A DNA stretch of 64,000 bases from CAG-411 sp963643465 (GTDB lineage Bacteria; Bacillota; Clostridia; Lachnospirales; Lachnospiraceae): assembly GCA_963643465.1 (NCBI GenBank), contig CAVIJT010000010.1, positions 1-64,000 on the forward strand, written 5' to 3'. How positions within the stretch are numbered: the first letter of the stretch is position 1; the number at the start of each line of letters is the position of its first letter. Of this stretch, positions 51,608 through 60,958 are shown piece after piece. The translations under genes and the position numbers were made by a program. The notes below the pieces were generated by a model that had not been told where the DNA came from, searched no databases, and saw nothing but the letters and a program-made list of their open reading frames with translations.

Positions 51608-53422
51608 TTATAATAATTCTTCCATTTGGTCTAACAGGTCCTTGAATACATCAAGGGCAGACTGAATGGATTCTTTTTTACTCATATCCACACCGGCTCC
51701 TTTTAGCAAATCAATAGGGTCTTTAGAACCACCGCCACACAAGAACTGCTCTACATAATCTTTCACAGCTGATTGTCCTTCTTTTAAAATTTTGCTGGAC
51801 AACGCAATTGCAGCGGAATAGCCAGTAGCATACTGATATACATAATAAGAATTATAAAAATGAGGAATTCTCGCCCATTCTAAATCAATCTCTTCATCAA
51901 TAACGACATTTTTTCCAAAATAGTCCACATTTAGCTGATGATAAATACTGCTTAAACTCTGTTCAGTCAAAGCCTCTCCCTGCTCTGCCATTTGATGAAT
52001 CTTCCACTCAAATTCTGCAAACATAGTCTGACGGAACAATGTCGTTCTAAACTGCTCCAAATGATAGTTAATCAAATATGCACGTTTTCCTTTATCATCT
52101 GTCTTTTCTAACAAATCATGAATCAACAAGGCTTCATTACAGGTAGATGCCACCTCTGCCACAAAAATCTCATATCCGGCACAAACATATGGCTGCGTCT
52201 TGTTGGAATAATAAGAATGAAGGGCGTGTCCCATTTCATGTGCCAATGTAAAGACACTGTTTAAGTCATCCTGATGATTTAAAAGCACATATGGATGCGC
52301 CCCATAGCTTCCCCAAGAATATGCACCACTTCTCTTTCCTTTATTCTCATATATGTCTATCCATCTATTGGAAAATCCTTCTTTTAATAGTTTTCCATAT
52401 TCTTCTCCCAATGGTTTTAATCCCTCAAGAACCATGGTTTTTGCCTGTTCAAAATCTATAGTATCATGGACTTCCTCTACCATTGGTACATACACGTCAT
52501 ACATATGCAACTCATCCACCTGTAACGCCTTTTTACGAATATCCATGTAGCGATGAAGGAGTGGTAAATTTTCCCGAACTACATCTACTAAATTAGAATA
52601 TACTTCCAAAGGAATACTACTTTCATCCAATGCCATTGCAAGAGAGGATTCATAATTTCTAGTATTGGCATAGAATACATCTTTTTTCACATTCGCGCCA
52701 TAAGTAGCTGCCAGTGTATTTTTGAACTCTTGATATTTGCTGTATAATCCCTGAAATGCGTCTTTTCGCACTCTGCGATCCTTGTTTTTCAACAAACTGC
52801 TGTAACGTCCATGGGTAATCGCTACCTCTTCCCCATTTTCATCTTTTATCGTTGGAAATGCAATATCTGCGTTATTGAACATAGAAAAAATAGTATCTGG
52901 CGAATCCAATACTTCTCTGGCATTTGCCAACAACTCTTCCATTTCAGCAGACAAACGATGCTCTTTTTGACGAATAATCTCTTTAAAAAAGCGATCAAAC
53001 CCTGCTGCATCTTTTTTTGACATCTTTTTTCTTGCTTCTTTATATATATTGGCAAATTCCTCTTCTGGCATAGCAAGCACTTCCGGCTCAAAAAAAGCTG
53101 TGGCACTCTGGTATTTCATTAAAAGCATGGTAGCTCTCTCTGACAGTCCTTGATACACACTATTTGCCGTATCCTGATGGTATTTCTGGTGCGCATACAC
53201 ATATACTTTTCCTAAAGAAATTCCAGTTTCCACATATAAATCCAAAAATTCTTTCAAAGTCTCAGGGCTTTCAAATACTTTTCCCTTCCAGCTTTTTACT
53301 TGCTCACATTGTTTGTCTAACTGTTTGTATTCCTCTTCCCAAACTTCATCACTTGGGCATAACTCCTTTAAATCCCATGTATCCTTTCTGTCTATTTGCT
53401 CTCTTGTCTTTAAATCTGCCAT
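51608..53422 (-). CDS. pepF: Oligoendopeptidase F (M3 family)
   Basis: The ~604-residue cytosolic zinc peptidase cleaves short peptides. It has the HExxH site in LAHEMGHALHSYYSN with the downstream Glu in EIFVAEVASTCNEAL, and the C-terminal HFYNSYYVYQYATGYSAA. ATG at 53422 behind AAGGAAGG is chosen over a start at 53443 that would lie in the ribosome site. It appears monocistronic with a promoter at 53538-53566 flanked by two palindromes. Confidence 0.95.
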   Translation of the reverse strand: MADLKTREQIDRKDTWDLKELCPSDEVWEEEYKQLDKQCEQVKSWKGKVFESPETLKEFLDLYVETGISLGKVYVYAHQKYHQDTANSVYQGLSERATMLLMKYQSATAFFEPEVLAMPEEEFANIYKEARKKMSKKDAAGFDRFFKEIIRQKEHRLSAEMEELLANAREVLDSPDTIFSMFNNADIAFPTIKDENGEEVAITHGRYSSLLKNKDRRVRKDAFQGLYSKYQEFKNTLAATYGANVKKDVFYANTRNYESSLAMALDESSIPLEVYSNLVDVVRENLPLLHRYMDIRKKALQVDELHMYDVYVPMVEEVHDTIDFEQAKTMVLEGLKPLGEEYGKLLKEGFSNRWIDIYENKGKRSGAYSWGSYGAHPYVLLNHQDDLNSVFTLAHEMGHALHSYYSNKTQPYVCAGYEIFVAEVASTCNEALLIHDLLEKTDDKGKRAYLINYHLEQFRTTLFRQTMFAEFEWKIHQMAEQGEALTEQSLSSIYHQLNVDYFGKNVVIDEEIDLEWARIPHFYNSYYVYQYATGYSAAIALSSKILKEGQSAVKDYVEQFLCGGGSKDPIDLLKGAGVDMSKKESIQSALDVFKDLLDQMEELL

Positions 53423-53469
53423 ATTAAACCTTCCTTTTCTCATATTATTTCAGTTAATTGCAACCATTA

Positions 53470-53586
53470 TGAAATGATACCATTTCACAAATAAACAACT
53501 CTTTTAAAAGTTTCACAATTTAACTATCACTATTTTTAGTATACCAAAAAAGAAAGATTCCTACAACAAAGTGGACAAGTCCACTT
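53470..53586 (-). promoter_or_regulatory. pepF promoter with two flanking palindromes
   Basis: On the minus strand TTGTAG (53561-53566) and TATACT (53538-53543) are 17 bases apart. AAGTGGAC-AA-GTCCACTT (53569-53586) abuts the -35 and TGAAATG-ATAC-CATTTCA (53470-53487) lies in the leader. Both are near-perfect dyads suited to protein binding. Confidence 0.6.
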
Positions 53587-53614
53587 CAATTCCCTAATTT
53601 CCTCATAGAGTAAA

Positions 53615-53661
53615 ATATACGGCGGCATCAGATATGAAACCATATCGACACCGCCGTATAT
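53615..53661 (-). terminator. Long hairpin terminator after nfnB
   Basis: ATATACGGCGG (53615-53625) pairs perfectly with CCGCCGTATAT (53651-53661), with further pairing GATATG/CATATC inside; on the minus strand ATTTTACTC follows. It ends the nfnA-nfnB unit. Confidence 0.75.
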
Positions 53662-53698
53662 CATATAACATTTATTTTCACAAATGCCTATTATATTT

Positions 53699-55093
53699 TT
53701 ATTTAGAAAGAAACTCATCAATTCCTGCTGCCGCTGCCTTACCAGCACCCATTGCAAGAATAACGGTAGCTGCACCTGTAACTGCATCTCCACCTGCGTA
53801 TACGCCCTTCTTAGTAGTTTCTCCATTCTCTTCCTTAGCAACGATACATCCCCATTTGTTTGTATCTAAGCCATCTGTTGTAGAAGAAATCAATGGATTT
53901 GGACTGGTTCCTAAAGACATAATAACCGTATCTACGTCCAATACATACTCAGAACCTGGAACTTCTACCGGTCTTCTTCTTCCAGATTCATCTGGCTCAC
54001 CAAGTTCCATCTTAACAACCTTCATTCCATTTGCGTGGCCATTCTCATCCACTAAAATTTCCTTTGGATTTGTCAATAAATCGAAGATTACACCTTCCTC
54101 TTTTGCATGGTGTACTTCTTCCACACGAGCTGGAAGTTCTTCCTCACTACGACGGTATACGATATGCACCTCTGCACCAAGACGTAATGCTGTTCTTGCT
54201 GCATCCATAGCAACGTTACCACCACCTACAACGGCTACTTTCTTACCTCCAATAATTGGGGTATCATAGCTTTCGTCAAAGGCTTTCATTAAATTACTTC
54301 TTGTTAAATATTCATTGGCTGCAAATACTCCATTTGCACTTTCACCAGGAATTCCCATAAACTTAGGAAGTCCAGCACCAGAACCGATGAATACTGCGTC
54401 AAATCCTTCTTCTTCCATCAATTCATCAATGGTTGTTGCCTTACCAATAACCACATTTGTCTCAATCTTAACACCAAGTTTTTTTACATTTTCTACTTCT
54501 GCAGCAACTACGGTGCTCTTTGGTAAACGGAATTCTGGAATACCATAAATCAATACTCCACCAGCTTCATGCAAAGCCTCAAAAATTGTTACATCATAAC
54601 CTTTCTTTGCAAGTTCTCCGGCACAAGTAAGTCCAGCAGGACCAGAACCAATCACTGCAACCTTCTTACCTTTCTTAGCTGCATCTGTCTTAGGAGTTAC
54701 CCCATTCTCTCTTGCCCAGTCAGCAACAAAACGCTCTAACTTACCAATAGATACTGGCTCTCCCTTAATTCCACGCACACACTGACTCTCACACTGTGAT
54801 TCCTGTGGACATACACGACCACACACAGCAGGAAGTGCAGAATAATTGCTGATTACGCTGTATGCCTCTTCGATATTTCCTTCTTCTACCTGTTTTACAA
54901 AAGAAGGAATATCAATATTTACAGGACATCCTGTAATACATCTAGCATTCTTACAATTTAAACAACGACTTGCCTCTGCCTTTGCCTCTTCTAAATTATA
55001 TCCTAAACAAACCTCTTCAAAGTTTGTAGCTCTCACCTTAGGGTCCTGCTCACTAACAGGAACTCTTTTCATAACATCTACTTCTATTGCCAT
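53699..55093 (-). CDS. nfnB: NfnB-type / glutamate synthase small-subunit-like flavoprotein
   Basis: The 464-residue protein has an N-terminal Fe-S domain (CLNCKNARCITGCP and CGRVCPQESQCESQC), an FAD-binding GSGPAGLTCAGE and an NAD(P)-binding VGGGNVAMDAARTA, the GltD-like architecture. With the upstream NfnA-like gene it forms the electron-bifurcating NADH-dependent ferredoxin:NADP+ oxidoreductase NfnAB, the usual meaning of this pair in anaerobes. The gap between the genes is 35 bases. The alternative, a glutamate synthase small subunit, is less likely as no large subunit is nearby. Confidence 0.88.
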   Translation of the reverse strand: MAIEVDVMKRVPVSEQDPKVRATNFEEVCLGYNLEEAKAEASRCLNCKNARCITGCPVNIDIPSFVKQVEEGNIEEAYSVISNYSALPAVCGRVCPQESQCESQCVRGIKGEPVSIGKLERFVADWARENGVTPKTDAAKKGKKVAVIGSGPAGLTCAGELAKKGYDVTIFEALHEAGGVLIYGIPEFRLPKSTVVAAEVENVKKLGVKIETNVVIGKATTIDELMEEEGFDAVFIGSGAGLPKFMGIPGESANGVFAANEYLTRSNLMKAFDESYDTPIIGGKKVAVVGGGNVAMDAARTALRLGAEVHIVYRRSEEELPARVEEVHHAKEEGVIFDLLTNPKEILVDENGHANGMKVVKMELGEPDESGRRRPVEVPGSEYVLDVDTVIMSLGTSPNPLISSTTDGLDTNKWGCIVAKEENGETTKKGVYAGGDAVTGAATVILAMGAGKAAAAGIDEFLSK

Positions 55094-55128
55094 CGTATTC
55101 TCCTTTCTACACTAACGATTTCAGATAC

Positions 55129-56016
55129 TTAGTTACCACCGCATCCGCATCCACCGTTTTTATGTGTATCTCCTTCCTGAAGTTTTAACATAGCTCTTCC
55201 TTCTTCTGTCTTATACATCTGCTGTCTCTTCATTGCCTGATCAAAGTCTACCAAATGTCCATCAAACTCTGGTCCATCTACGCAGGCAAACTTCACTTCG
55301 CCACCTACAGTCAAACGACAAGCACCACACATACCTGTACCGTCTACCATAATTGGATTCATACTAACAATGGTAGGAATTCCTAATTCCTTTGTTAAGA
55401 TACATACAAACTTCATCATGATTACAGGTCCAATAGCAATTACTAAATCGTACTTCTTGCCCTGATTATTTACTAAGTCCTTAATCTGGTCATTTACATT
55501 ACCCTTAAAGCCGTATGAACCATCATCTGTACAGACATATGTATTCTTAGCAACCTTCTTCATCTCATCTTCTAAAATAATTAAATCTTTATTTCTTGCT
55601 CCGATGATACAATCTACTTCATATCCCTGCTCATACATCCATTTTACCTGTGGGTATACTGGAGCAGTTCCTACACCACCAGCAACAAATAAAATATTCT
55701 TCTTCTTTAATACTTCTGGGTCTTCATCAATTAATTCAGACTTACATCCCAAAGGTCCTACAAAATCACGAAAACTTTCGCCTACTTCGTACGCAGCCAT
55801 CTCTTTAGTAGATGCACCTACGGTCTGGAACACAATCGTAACAGTTCCTTGCTCTCGATTATAGTCACAAACAGTTAATGGAATTCTCTCACCTTTCTCA
55901 TTCATTTTTACAATAACAAACTGTCCTGGATAACAATGCTTTGCCACTCTTGGCGCCTCGATATCCATTAAAACGATGTTATCAGACAAAAGTTCCTTTT
56001 TTACAATCTTATACAT
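55129..56016 (-). CDS. nfnA: NfnA-type FAD/NAD-binding subunit
   Basis: The 295-residue protein has a ferredoxin-reductase-like FAD and NAD domain (GERIPLTVCDYN, GGVGTAPVYPQVKW) and a C-terminal [2Fe-2S] site around MCGACRLTVGGEVKFACVDG. It ends with an unusual Gly/Cys tail, GGCGCGGN. ATG at 56016 behind GGAGG is chosen; the open frame reaches 56202 without a matching ribosome site. Length and order match NfnA of clostridia, where the complex balances NADH, NADPH and reduced ferredoxin. Confidence 0.88.
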   Translation of the reverse strand: MYKIVKKELLSDNIVLMDIEAPRVAKHCYPGQFVIVKMNEKGERIPLTVCDYNREQGTVTIVFQTVGASTKEMAAYEVGESFRDFVGPLGCKSELIDEDPEVLKKKNILFVAGGVGTAPVYPQVKWMYEQGYEVDCIIGARNKDLIILEDEMKKVAKNTYVCTDDGSYGFKGNVNDQIKDLVNNQGKKYDLVIAIGPVIMMKFVCILTKELGIPTIVSMNPIMVDGTGMCGACRLTVGGEVKFACVDGPEFDGHLVDFDQAMKRQQMYKTEEGRAMLKLQEGDTHKNGGCGCGGN

Positions 56017-56186
56017 CAAACTACCTCCATCTTTCTTGCCTTGTTCTGCGTACACCTTATTAGATGCAAACACGAGCCAACGTGTCTGGTCACGTTCCAA
56101 AATAGCTATTCCATAGCTTTCACTGCTATAGCAACGCATATAGCATACATTATAACTCATACTTTTTAAAATGTCTAGGCGGAAAG

Positions 56187-56201
56187 TGCCAACGATTGGC
56201 A
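56187..56201. terminator. Short hairpin between recG and nfnA
   Basis: TGCCAA (56187-56192) pairs with TTGGCA (56196-56201). A run of six Ts follows on the plus strand and only three on the minus strand, so the stronger terminator orientation is against the flanking minus-strand genes. Confidence 0.5.
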
Positions 56202-56236
56202 TTTTTTCACTTCGTTCTATTTTTTATTGTGTTTTT

Positions 56237-58276
56237 TTACAAACTGATATCATCTGTATAAGTTTGTAGTTTTTGACGCAAACGCTCATATTTTTTATAC
56301 ATATCTAATACTTGGGCCTCTGTAATCTCTCGTGCCGCCTCATAAGCATCTTTTAGCAAATTTGCATCTTGAAACACATCTGCCATTTTAAACTCCAGCA
56401 ATCCACTCTGCCGAATTCCAAATAGGTCTCCAGGTCCTCTAAGTTTTAAATCCTCCTCTGCAATAAGAAACCCATCGTTTGATTTTCCCATAATGTCCAT
56501 TCGAGCCTTTGTCTCTTTACTCTCATGTCCAGTCATAAAAATGCAATAAGACTGATATTTTCCTCTTCCTACACGACCTCGCAACTGATGAAGCTGTGCA
56601 AGTCCAAATCGCTCACAATTTTCTATCATCATTACCGTAGCATTTGGCACATTGATTCCTACTTCTACAACAGTGGTAGAAACAAGCACTTGGATTTCGC
56701 CAGCAGCAAAACGCTCCATAATGGCATTTTTTTCTTTTGCTTTCATTTTTCCATGCAAATAGGCAACTTCAATCGATGGTGGAAGCACTGCTATTAACTG
56801 TTCGGAATAATCCATTACATTTTCCGCCTCTATATTTTCACTTTCTTCCACCATAGGGCAAATTACATATGCCTGCCGTCCTTCCATTACCTGCTTTTCA
56901 ATAAATTTGTATGCGGTAGGACGATACCCGGTATTCACCACACAATTTTTAATTGGCAACCGTTCCCCCGGAAGTTCATCAATAACAGACAAATCCAAGT
57001 CACCATATAAAATAATGGCAAGTGTTCTTGGTATCGGTGTTGCACTCATAACAAGCACATGTACATCCTCACCTTTTCCTGCAAAATTTTCCCTTTGCTT
57101 TACTCCAAAACGATGTTGCTCATCTGTTATAACCAAAGCCAAATCTGCATATTCTACCTTTTCCTGTATAAGTGCATGGGTTCCTACTACAATATCAATT
57201 TCCTGATTCTTAAGCCCGGTATACACCATTCTTTTTTCTTTTGCAGTCATGGAACCTACCAACAAAGCAATATTTACAGAAAACGGTTCTAATAACTCCT
57301 GAAAACTGTCTAAATGCTGCTTTGCAAGTACCTCTGTTGGCACCATAATTGCCCCTTGATGCCCATTCTTCACTGTCATTAAAAGTGCCAACACAGCAAT
57401 GATGGTCTTTCCCGAACCTACATCTCCCTGTATCAGTCGGTTCATTACCCCTTCTCCCATCATATCCTGCCGCACTTCTTCCCATGCCTTTTGCTGGGCT
57501 TTGGTCAAAGAATAAGGAAGATGTTGCAAAAGGGTAGCACACTCTATACTTTCCTGCATCTTATATTTATTTTTTCGCATTTCCTTCTTTTCTTTTAACC
57601 GATTAAGGGCAAGCACAAACAAAAAAAATTCATCAAACACGATTCGCTTTCTGGCAGTAATCATACTTTCTTTGTTTTCAGGAAAATGAATGGTTCGTAA
57701 TGCCTTTTTTCGTTCCAACACCCCATACTTTTTTCGAATTTCTATAGGAAGGTAATCACTCTCTAACTCTCCCTCTTTCAATACATTGGAAACGGCTTTG
57801 CTAATTGCATGATTTGTCACCCCCGCAGTCAGAGGGTAAATCGGTTGCAATTTATCCAATAGATTATAAAATTGCTCTTTTGTTAGCATTTGTGGCTGCT
57901 CCATAACCAATCTTCCATTTTTTCTGATTACTTTTCCCCGAAAAATATATCGAGTCCCCGAATGAAGAGAACCCATTAAAAATGGCATATTAAACCAAGT
58001 CATGCGTATACTTCCTGTTCCATCTGCAATGCTGCAATTTAGTATTTTTAAATTGCGCACTCTTTGTACTTTAGGCAAACTGTCAAGCACTCCCTCAATG
58101 GCACTTACCTCTCCCTCTACCAAATCCCGTATTGGACACAGCGGTTTATATACATCATAGGTTCTAGGATAATGTTCCAGCAAATCACCTACTGTGTAAA
58201 TATCCAACTTTTGAAATTTTTGCTGCGCCTTTTCCCCAATTCCTTTGATTTTTAGAATTGAATCTGTCTCTTTCAC
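56237..58276 (-). CDS. recG: ATP-dependent DNA helicase RecG
   Basis: RecG reverses stalled forks and branch-migrates junctions. The 679-residue product has the N-terminal wedge/OB domain (~1-180), Walker A GDVGSGKTI, DEQHRFGVKQR (Walker B), VMSATPIPRTLA and motif VI QLRGRVGRG. Start is GTG at 58276 behind CGGAGG. The leader carries copy A of the dispersed repeat. Upstream is the FakA-like gene, from which it is separated by a terminator. Confidence 0.96.
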   Translation of the reverse strand: MKETDSILKIKGIGEKAQQKFQKLDIYTVGDLLEHYPRTYDVYKPLCPIRDLVEGEVSAIEGVLDSLPKVQRVRNLKILNCSIADGTGSIRMTWFNMPFLMGSLHSGTRYIFRGKVIRKNGRLVMEQPQMLTKEQFYNLLDKLQPIYPLTAGVTNHAISKAVSNVLKEGELESDYLPIEIRKKYGVLERKKALRTIHFPENKESMITARKRIVFDEFFLFVLALNRLKEKKEMRKNKYKMQESIECATLLQHLPYSLTKAQQKAWEEVRQDMMGEGVMNRLIQGDVGSGKTIIAVLALLMTVKNGHQGAIMVPTEVLAKQHLDSFQELLEPFSVNIALLVGSMTAKEKRMVYTGLKNQEIDIVVGTHALIQEKVEYADLALVITDEQHRFGVKQRENFAGKGEDVHVLVMSATPIPRTLAIILYGDLDLSVIDELPGERLPIKNCVVNTGYRPTAYKFIEKQVMEGRQAYVICPMVEESENIEAENVMDYSEQLIAVLPPSIEVAYLHGKMKAKEKNAIMERFAAGEIQVLVSTTVVEVGINVPNATVMMIENCERFGLAQLHQLRGRVGRGKYQSYCIFMTGHESKETKARMDIMGKSNDGFLIAEEDLKLRGPGDLFGIRQSGLLEFKMADVFQDANLLKDAYEAAREITEAQVLDMYKKYERLRQKLQTYTDDISL

Positions 58277-58301
58277 AATAGTTTCCTCCGTCTCACGCTT
58301 T

Positions 58302-58374
58302 GCAAGTTTCCAAAATTATCCAGCACTCATAAACTCTTCACGAACCGCCGGATTTTCCTCACTACTGACGTAAA
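58302..58374. repeat. Dispersed intergenic repeat, copy A (longest)
   Basis: About 73 bases in the recG leader. The part with CAGCACTC, TTCAC and GGATTTTCCT aligns with 15815-15880, and CACTACTGACGTAAA is identical to 6249-6263. It directly follows a terminator and reaches the recG ribosome site region. Confidence 0.6.
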
Positions 58375-58381
58375 TGCAAAA

Positions 58382-58403
58382 GAGCCAACGAAATCATTGG
58401 CTC
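58382..58403 (-). terminator. Terminator after the FakA-like gene
   Basis: GAGCCAA (58382-58388) pairs with TTGGCTC (58397-58403); on the minus strand TTTTGCATTT follows. Confidence 0.7.
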
Positions 58404-58452
58404 CCTGCTATTTATCTACTATGCGCTCATAGTCACATTTTGGTTTTATCTC

Positions 58453-60123
58453 TTACTCTACCGATAAAATATAATAATACACTGGTTGTCCACCAAACTG
58501 TACTTCTGCCTCCACTTCTGGATACTTGTCTACAATCTGGTCTGCGATATTTTGTGCATCCTCTTCTTTCATGCCCTCTCCATAGAAAATAGATACTAAA
58601 CAAGTATCCTCATCCACCATTCCTGAAAGCAATTCCATAGTAGTAGCTGTAATTTCCTTACCAACAGCCTCTATTCCTTTTTCTCCAATACCCATAATAT
58701 CGCCAACATGAATCTCCTTGCCATCAATAGAAGTATCACGCACTGCATAGGTTACCTGTCCAGACTTTACATTCTGAATCTCCTCAGCCATAATTTCTTT
58801 ATTCTCCTCCGGAGATTTATCTTCCATAAAATTAATGACAGCGGTAATTCCCTGTGGAATGGTCTTAGTAGGAACAACAATAATATTCTTGTCCTCTGTC
58901 AACTCTGCTGCCTGCTCTGCCGCAAGTATAATGTTTTTGTTATTTGGCAAAATGAAAATATTTTCCGCATTTACTTTATCAATGGCATTCAACATATCTT
59001 CCGTACTGGGATTCATAGTCTGGCCGCCTTCAATTAAATAATCTACGCCAAGTTCGGTAAAAATCTCACTCAAACCTTCGCCAACAGATACACTAATAAA
59101 TCCATACTTTTTCTTTGGCTCTGTCTTAGTTTCTTCCTGCTCTGTGGCAGCTTTCTTTTCAGCCTCTTTGATTACTTTCTCTGTATGCTCTAAACGCATA
59201 TTGTCAATTTTCATATTGCTTAATGCACCATAAGTAAGTGCTTTTTGAATAGCAAGTCCCGGATCATTGGTGTGTACATGCACTTTCACAACTTCATCAT
59301 CTGCCACTACAACCACACAATCACCAATATTGCTTAAATATGCTTTAAATGCCTGTTCATCCTCCATTGTAAAGGATTTTTCAAGCATAATAATGAATTC
59401 TGTACAATATCCAAACTTAATATCTGCGGTGGAAACTTCACTGGAATCCATCGTAGATGCCACTTTTTTAACAGGTTCGGCTTTTAGATTTTCAAAATCA
59501 ATCTCCTTACCCATCAGTACATCCACACAACCCTCTAATACAGTAACTAATCCTTGTCCGCCAGAATCTACCACACCAGCTTCTTTCAATACTGGAAGCA
59601 TATCTGGAGTAGTTGCAAGAACTTCCTTCATATGAGAAAGTACCTGCTCACAAAAAACTTCAATATCTTCTACTTCTTCAGCAAGCTCCATTGCTTTGTC
59701 TGCTCCGCCTTTGGCTACCGTAAGAATGGTTCCTTCTTTTGGCTTCATAACCGCTTTATAAGCAGTCTCTACCGCTTTCTCAAATCCCCTTGCAAGAACA
59801 GGTACACTGATTTCTTCTTCCCCTGCAATCCCGCGAGTAAAACCACGGAACAACTGTGAAAGAATAACTCCTGAGTTACCTCTTGCGCCTCTTAGAGAAC
59901 CACCGGAAATTGCCTTTGATAAATTTTCAATGGTTGGCTTTTCAATCGCAGCCACTTCCTTTGCTGCCGCTAAAATAGTCAACGTCATATTGGTACCAGT
60001 ATCACCATCAGGGACCGGAAATACATTCAACTCATTAATATATTCTTTTCTTGCCTCAATGTTCTTTGCTCCAGCAATGAACATCTTCTGTAACATTGCC
60101 GCATCAATAGCTTTGATACTCAC
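58453..60123 (-). CDS. DAK2 domain protein, FakA/YloV-like
   Basis: The ~556-residue protein has an N-terminal DhaL/DAK2 ATP-binding domain with VFPVPDGDTGTNMTLT and LRGARGNSGVILSQ, a linker domain and a C-terminal domain with GQPVYYYILSVE at its end, the layout of FakA, the kinase of exogenous fatty acids in Gram-positives. The frame reaches 60144, but AAGGAGG lies 8 bases before GTG at 60121-60123, which is chosen. It follows the Asp23 gene after 13 bases, the conserved pair. No FakB is present in the window. Confidence 0.88.
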   Translation of the reverse strand: MSIKAIDAAMLQKMFIAGAKNIEARKEYINELNVFPVPDGDTGTNMTLTILAAAKEVAAIEKPTIENLSKAISGGSLRGARGNSGVILSQLFRGFTRGIAGEEEISVPVLARGFEKAVETAYKAVMKPKEGTILTVAKGGADKAMELAEEVEDIEVFCEQVLSHMKEVLATTPDMLPVLKEAGVVDSGGQGLVTVLEGCVDVLMGKEIDFENLKAEPVKKVASTMDSSEVSTADIKFGYCTEFIIMLEKSFTMEDEQAFKAYLSNIGDCVVVVADDEVVKVHVHTNDPGLAIQKALTYGALSNMKIDNMRLEHTEKVIKEAEKKAATEQEETKTEPKKKYGFISVSVGEGLSEIFTELGVDYLIEGGQTMNPSTEDMLNAIDKVNAENIFILPNNKNIILAAEQAAELTEDKNIIVVPTKTIPQGITAVINFMEDKSPEENKEIMAEEIQNVKSGQVTYAVRDTSIDGKEIHVGDIMGIGEKGIEAVGKEITATTMELLSGMVDEDTCLVSIFYGEGMKEEDAQNIADQIVDKYPEVEAEVQFGGQPVYYYILSVE

Positions 60124-60136
60124 AACCTTGTCCTCC

Positions 60137-60496
60137 TTAATCAACTACTCTAACACCTTCCACAAATACGGAAATCTTCTCTACATCCATGCCTGTAAAT
60201 TCTTCTACCCGATATTTCACATTACCGATAAGATTCTCACATACCGAGTTAATGTTCACTCCATATGCAACAATAATATGCAATTCAATCTGCAATTTAT
60301 TATTCTCATCCACCACTACATTTACACCATGGCTTACATTATCTTTTTTAAGCAATTTTACCAAACCATCTTTTACGCTTACCGATGCCATTCCCACAAT
60401 GCCAAAATTCTCAACTGCAGCAGAACCAGCGTACTTTGCCATTACTTCATTGTCGATAAGGACGTCACCATTATTATTTGAAATATGTCCCTTCAT
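60137..60496 (-). CDS. Asp23/Gls24 family envelope stress response protein
   Basis: The 119-residue protein has the family core GSAAVENFGIVGMA and VVVDENNKLQIELHIIVAYG, and ends near EGVRVVD. Asp23 proteins lie at the membrane and are linked to envelope stress; upstream of fakA-like genes they are standard in Firmicutes, with unknown role. ATG at 60496 behind AAAGGGTG is chosen over an upstream in-frame start at 60541. Confidence 0.88.
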   Translation of the reverse strand: MKGHISNNNGDVLIDNEVMAKYAGSAAVENFGIVGMASVSVKDGLVKLLKKDNVSHGVNVVVDENNKLQIELHIIVAYGVNINSVCENLIGNVKYRVEEFTGMDVEKISVFVEGVRVVD

Positions 60497-60716
60497 ATTA
60501 TATACACCCTTTCTATCTAAAATAATCATTACTAAACCCAATCATTTCAACATGTATCCATTTCTAAATTTATGAATGATACACGTCTTAGTATAACTGA
60601 TTTTTTCGTTTATTTCCACCCAAAAAACAATTTGCTATGAAACTTAATAAGATGCAAATTTTCCCAGTGACATAGTTCCCATTTCCAAACATATATTATA
60701 AAAAGGGGAGATGTTT

Positions 60717-60854
60717 ATGAAACGAATGCTGGGATTTATTCTATTTTGGATTGCAGTAGGTATGACAATTATGCTTTTTTTAGAAAATGGCTTTTTTTGC
60801 ATTTGCTTCATCTGCTTTCTATTCATCCTCTCCTACAATCTCTTCTTTTGCTAA
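60717..60854 (+). CDS. 45-residue membrane protein
   Basis: A plus-strand frame starts with ATG at 60717 behind AGGGGAG and encodes 45 residues: a basic start (MKRMLGF), two closely spaced hydrophobic segments joined by a turn (LENGF), and the end YNLFFC. I recall similar small proteins beginning MKR.LGF and ending YNLFC in other Lachnospiraceae. The strong ribosome site and a terminator directly downstream support a real gene. Function unknown. Confidence 0.65.
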   Translation: MKRMLGFILFWIAVGMTIMLFLENGFFCICFICFLFILSYNLFFC

Positions 60855-60916
60855 CCAAACACACACACATCCCCGCAAAGCGTTTTTATGCTATAGGATA
60901 TCTTTCCTATAACACA

Positions 60917-60950
60917 AAAGAACCCGCTTCCTATTGGAAACGGGTTCTTT
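60917..60950. terminator. Bidirectional terminator between the 45-residue gene and rpmB
   Basis: AAAGAACCCG (60917-60926) pairs perfectly with CGGGTTCTTT (60941-60950). It serves the plus-strand small gene and the minus-strand rpmB. Confidence 0.85.
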
Positions 60951-60958
60951 ACATTGCA

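Noticed and set aside
56187..56201. Convergent-gene terminator between recG and nfnA
   Set aside because: The T-run is on the plus strand while both genes are on the minus strand; kept only as a weak hairpin.
56017..56202. Longer N-terminus for the NfnA-like protein
   Set aside because: No ribosome site at the upstream start, whereas ATG at 56016 follows GGAGG and matches family length.
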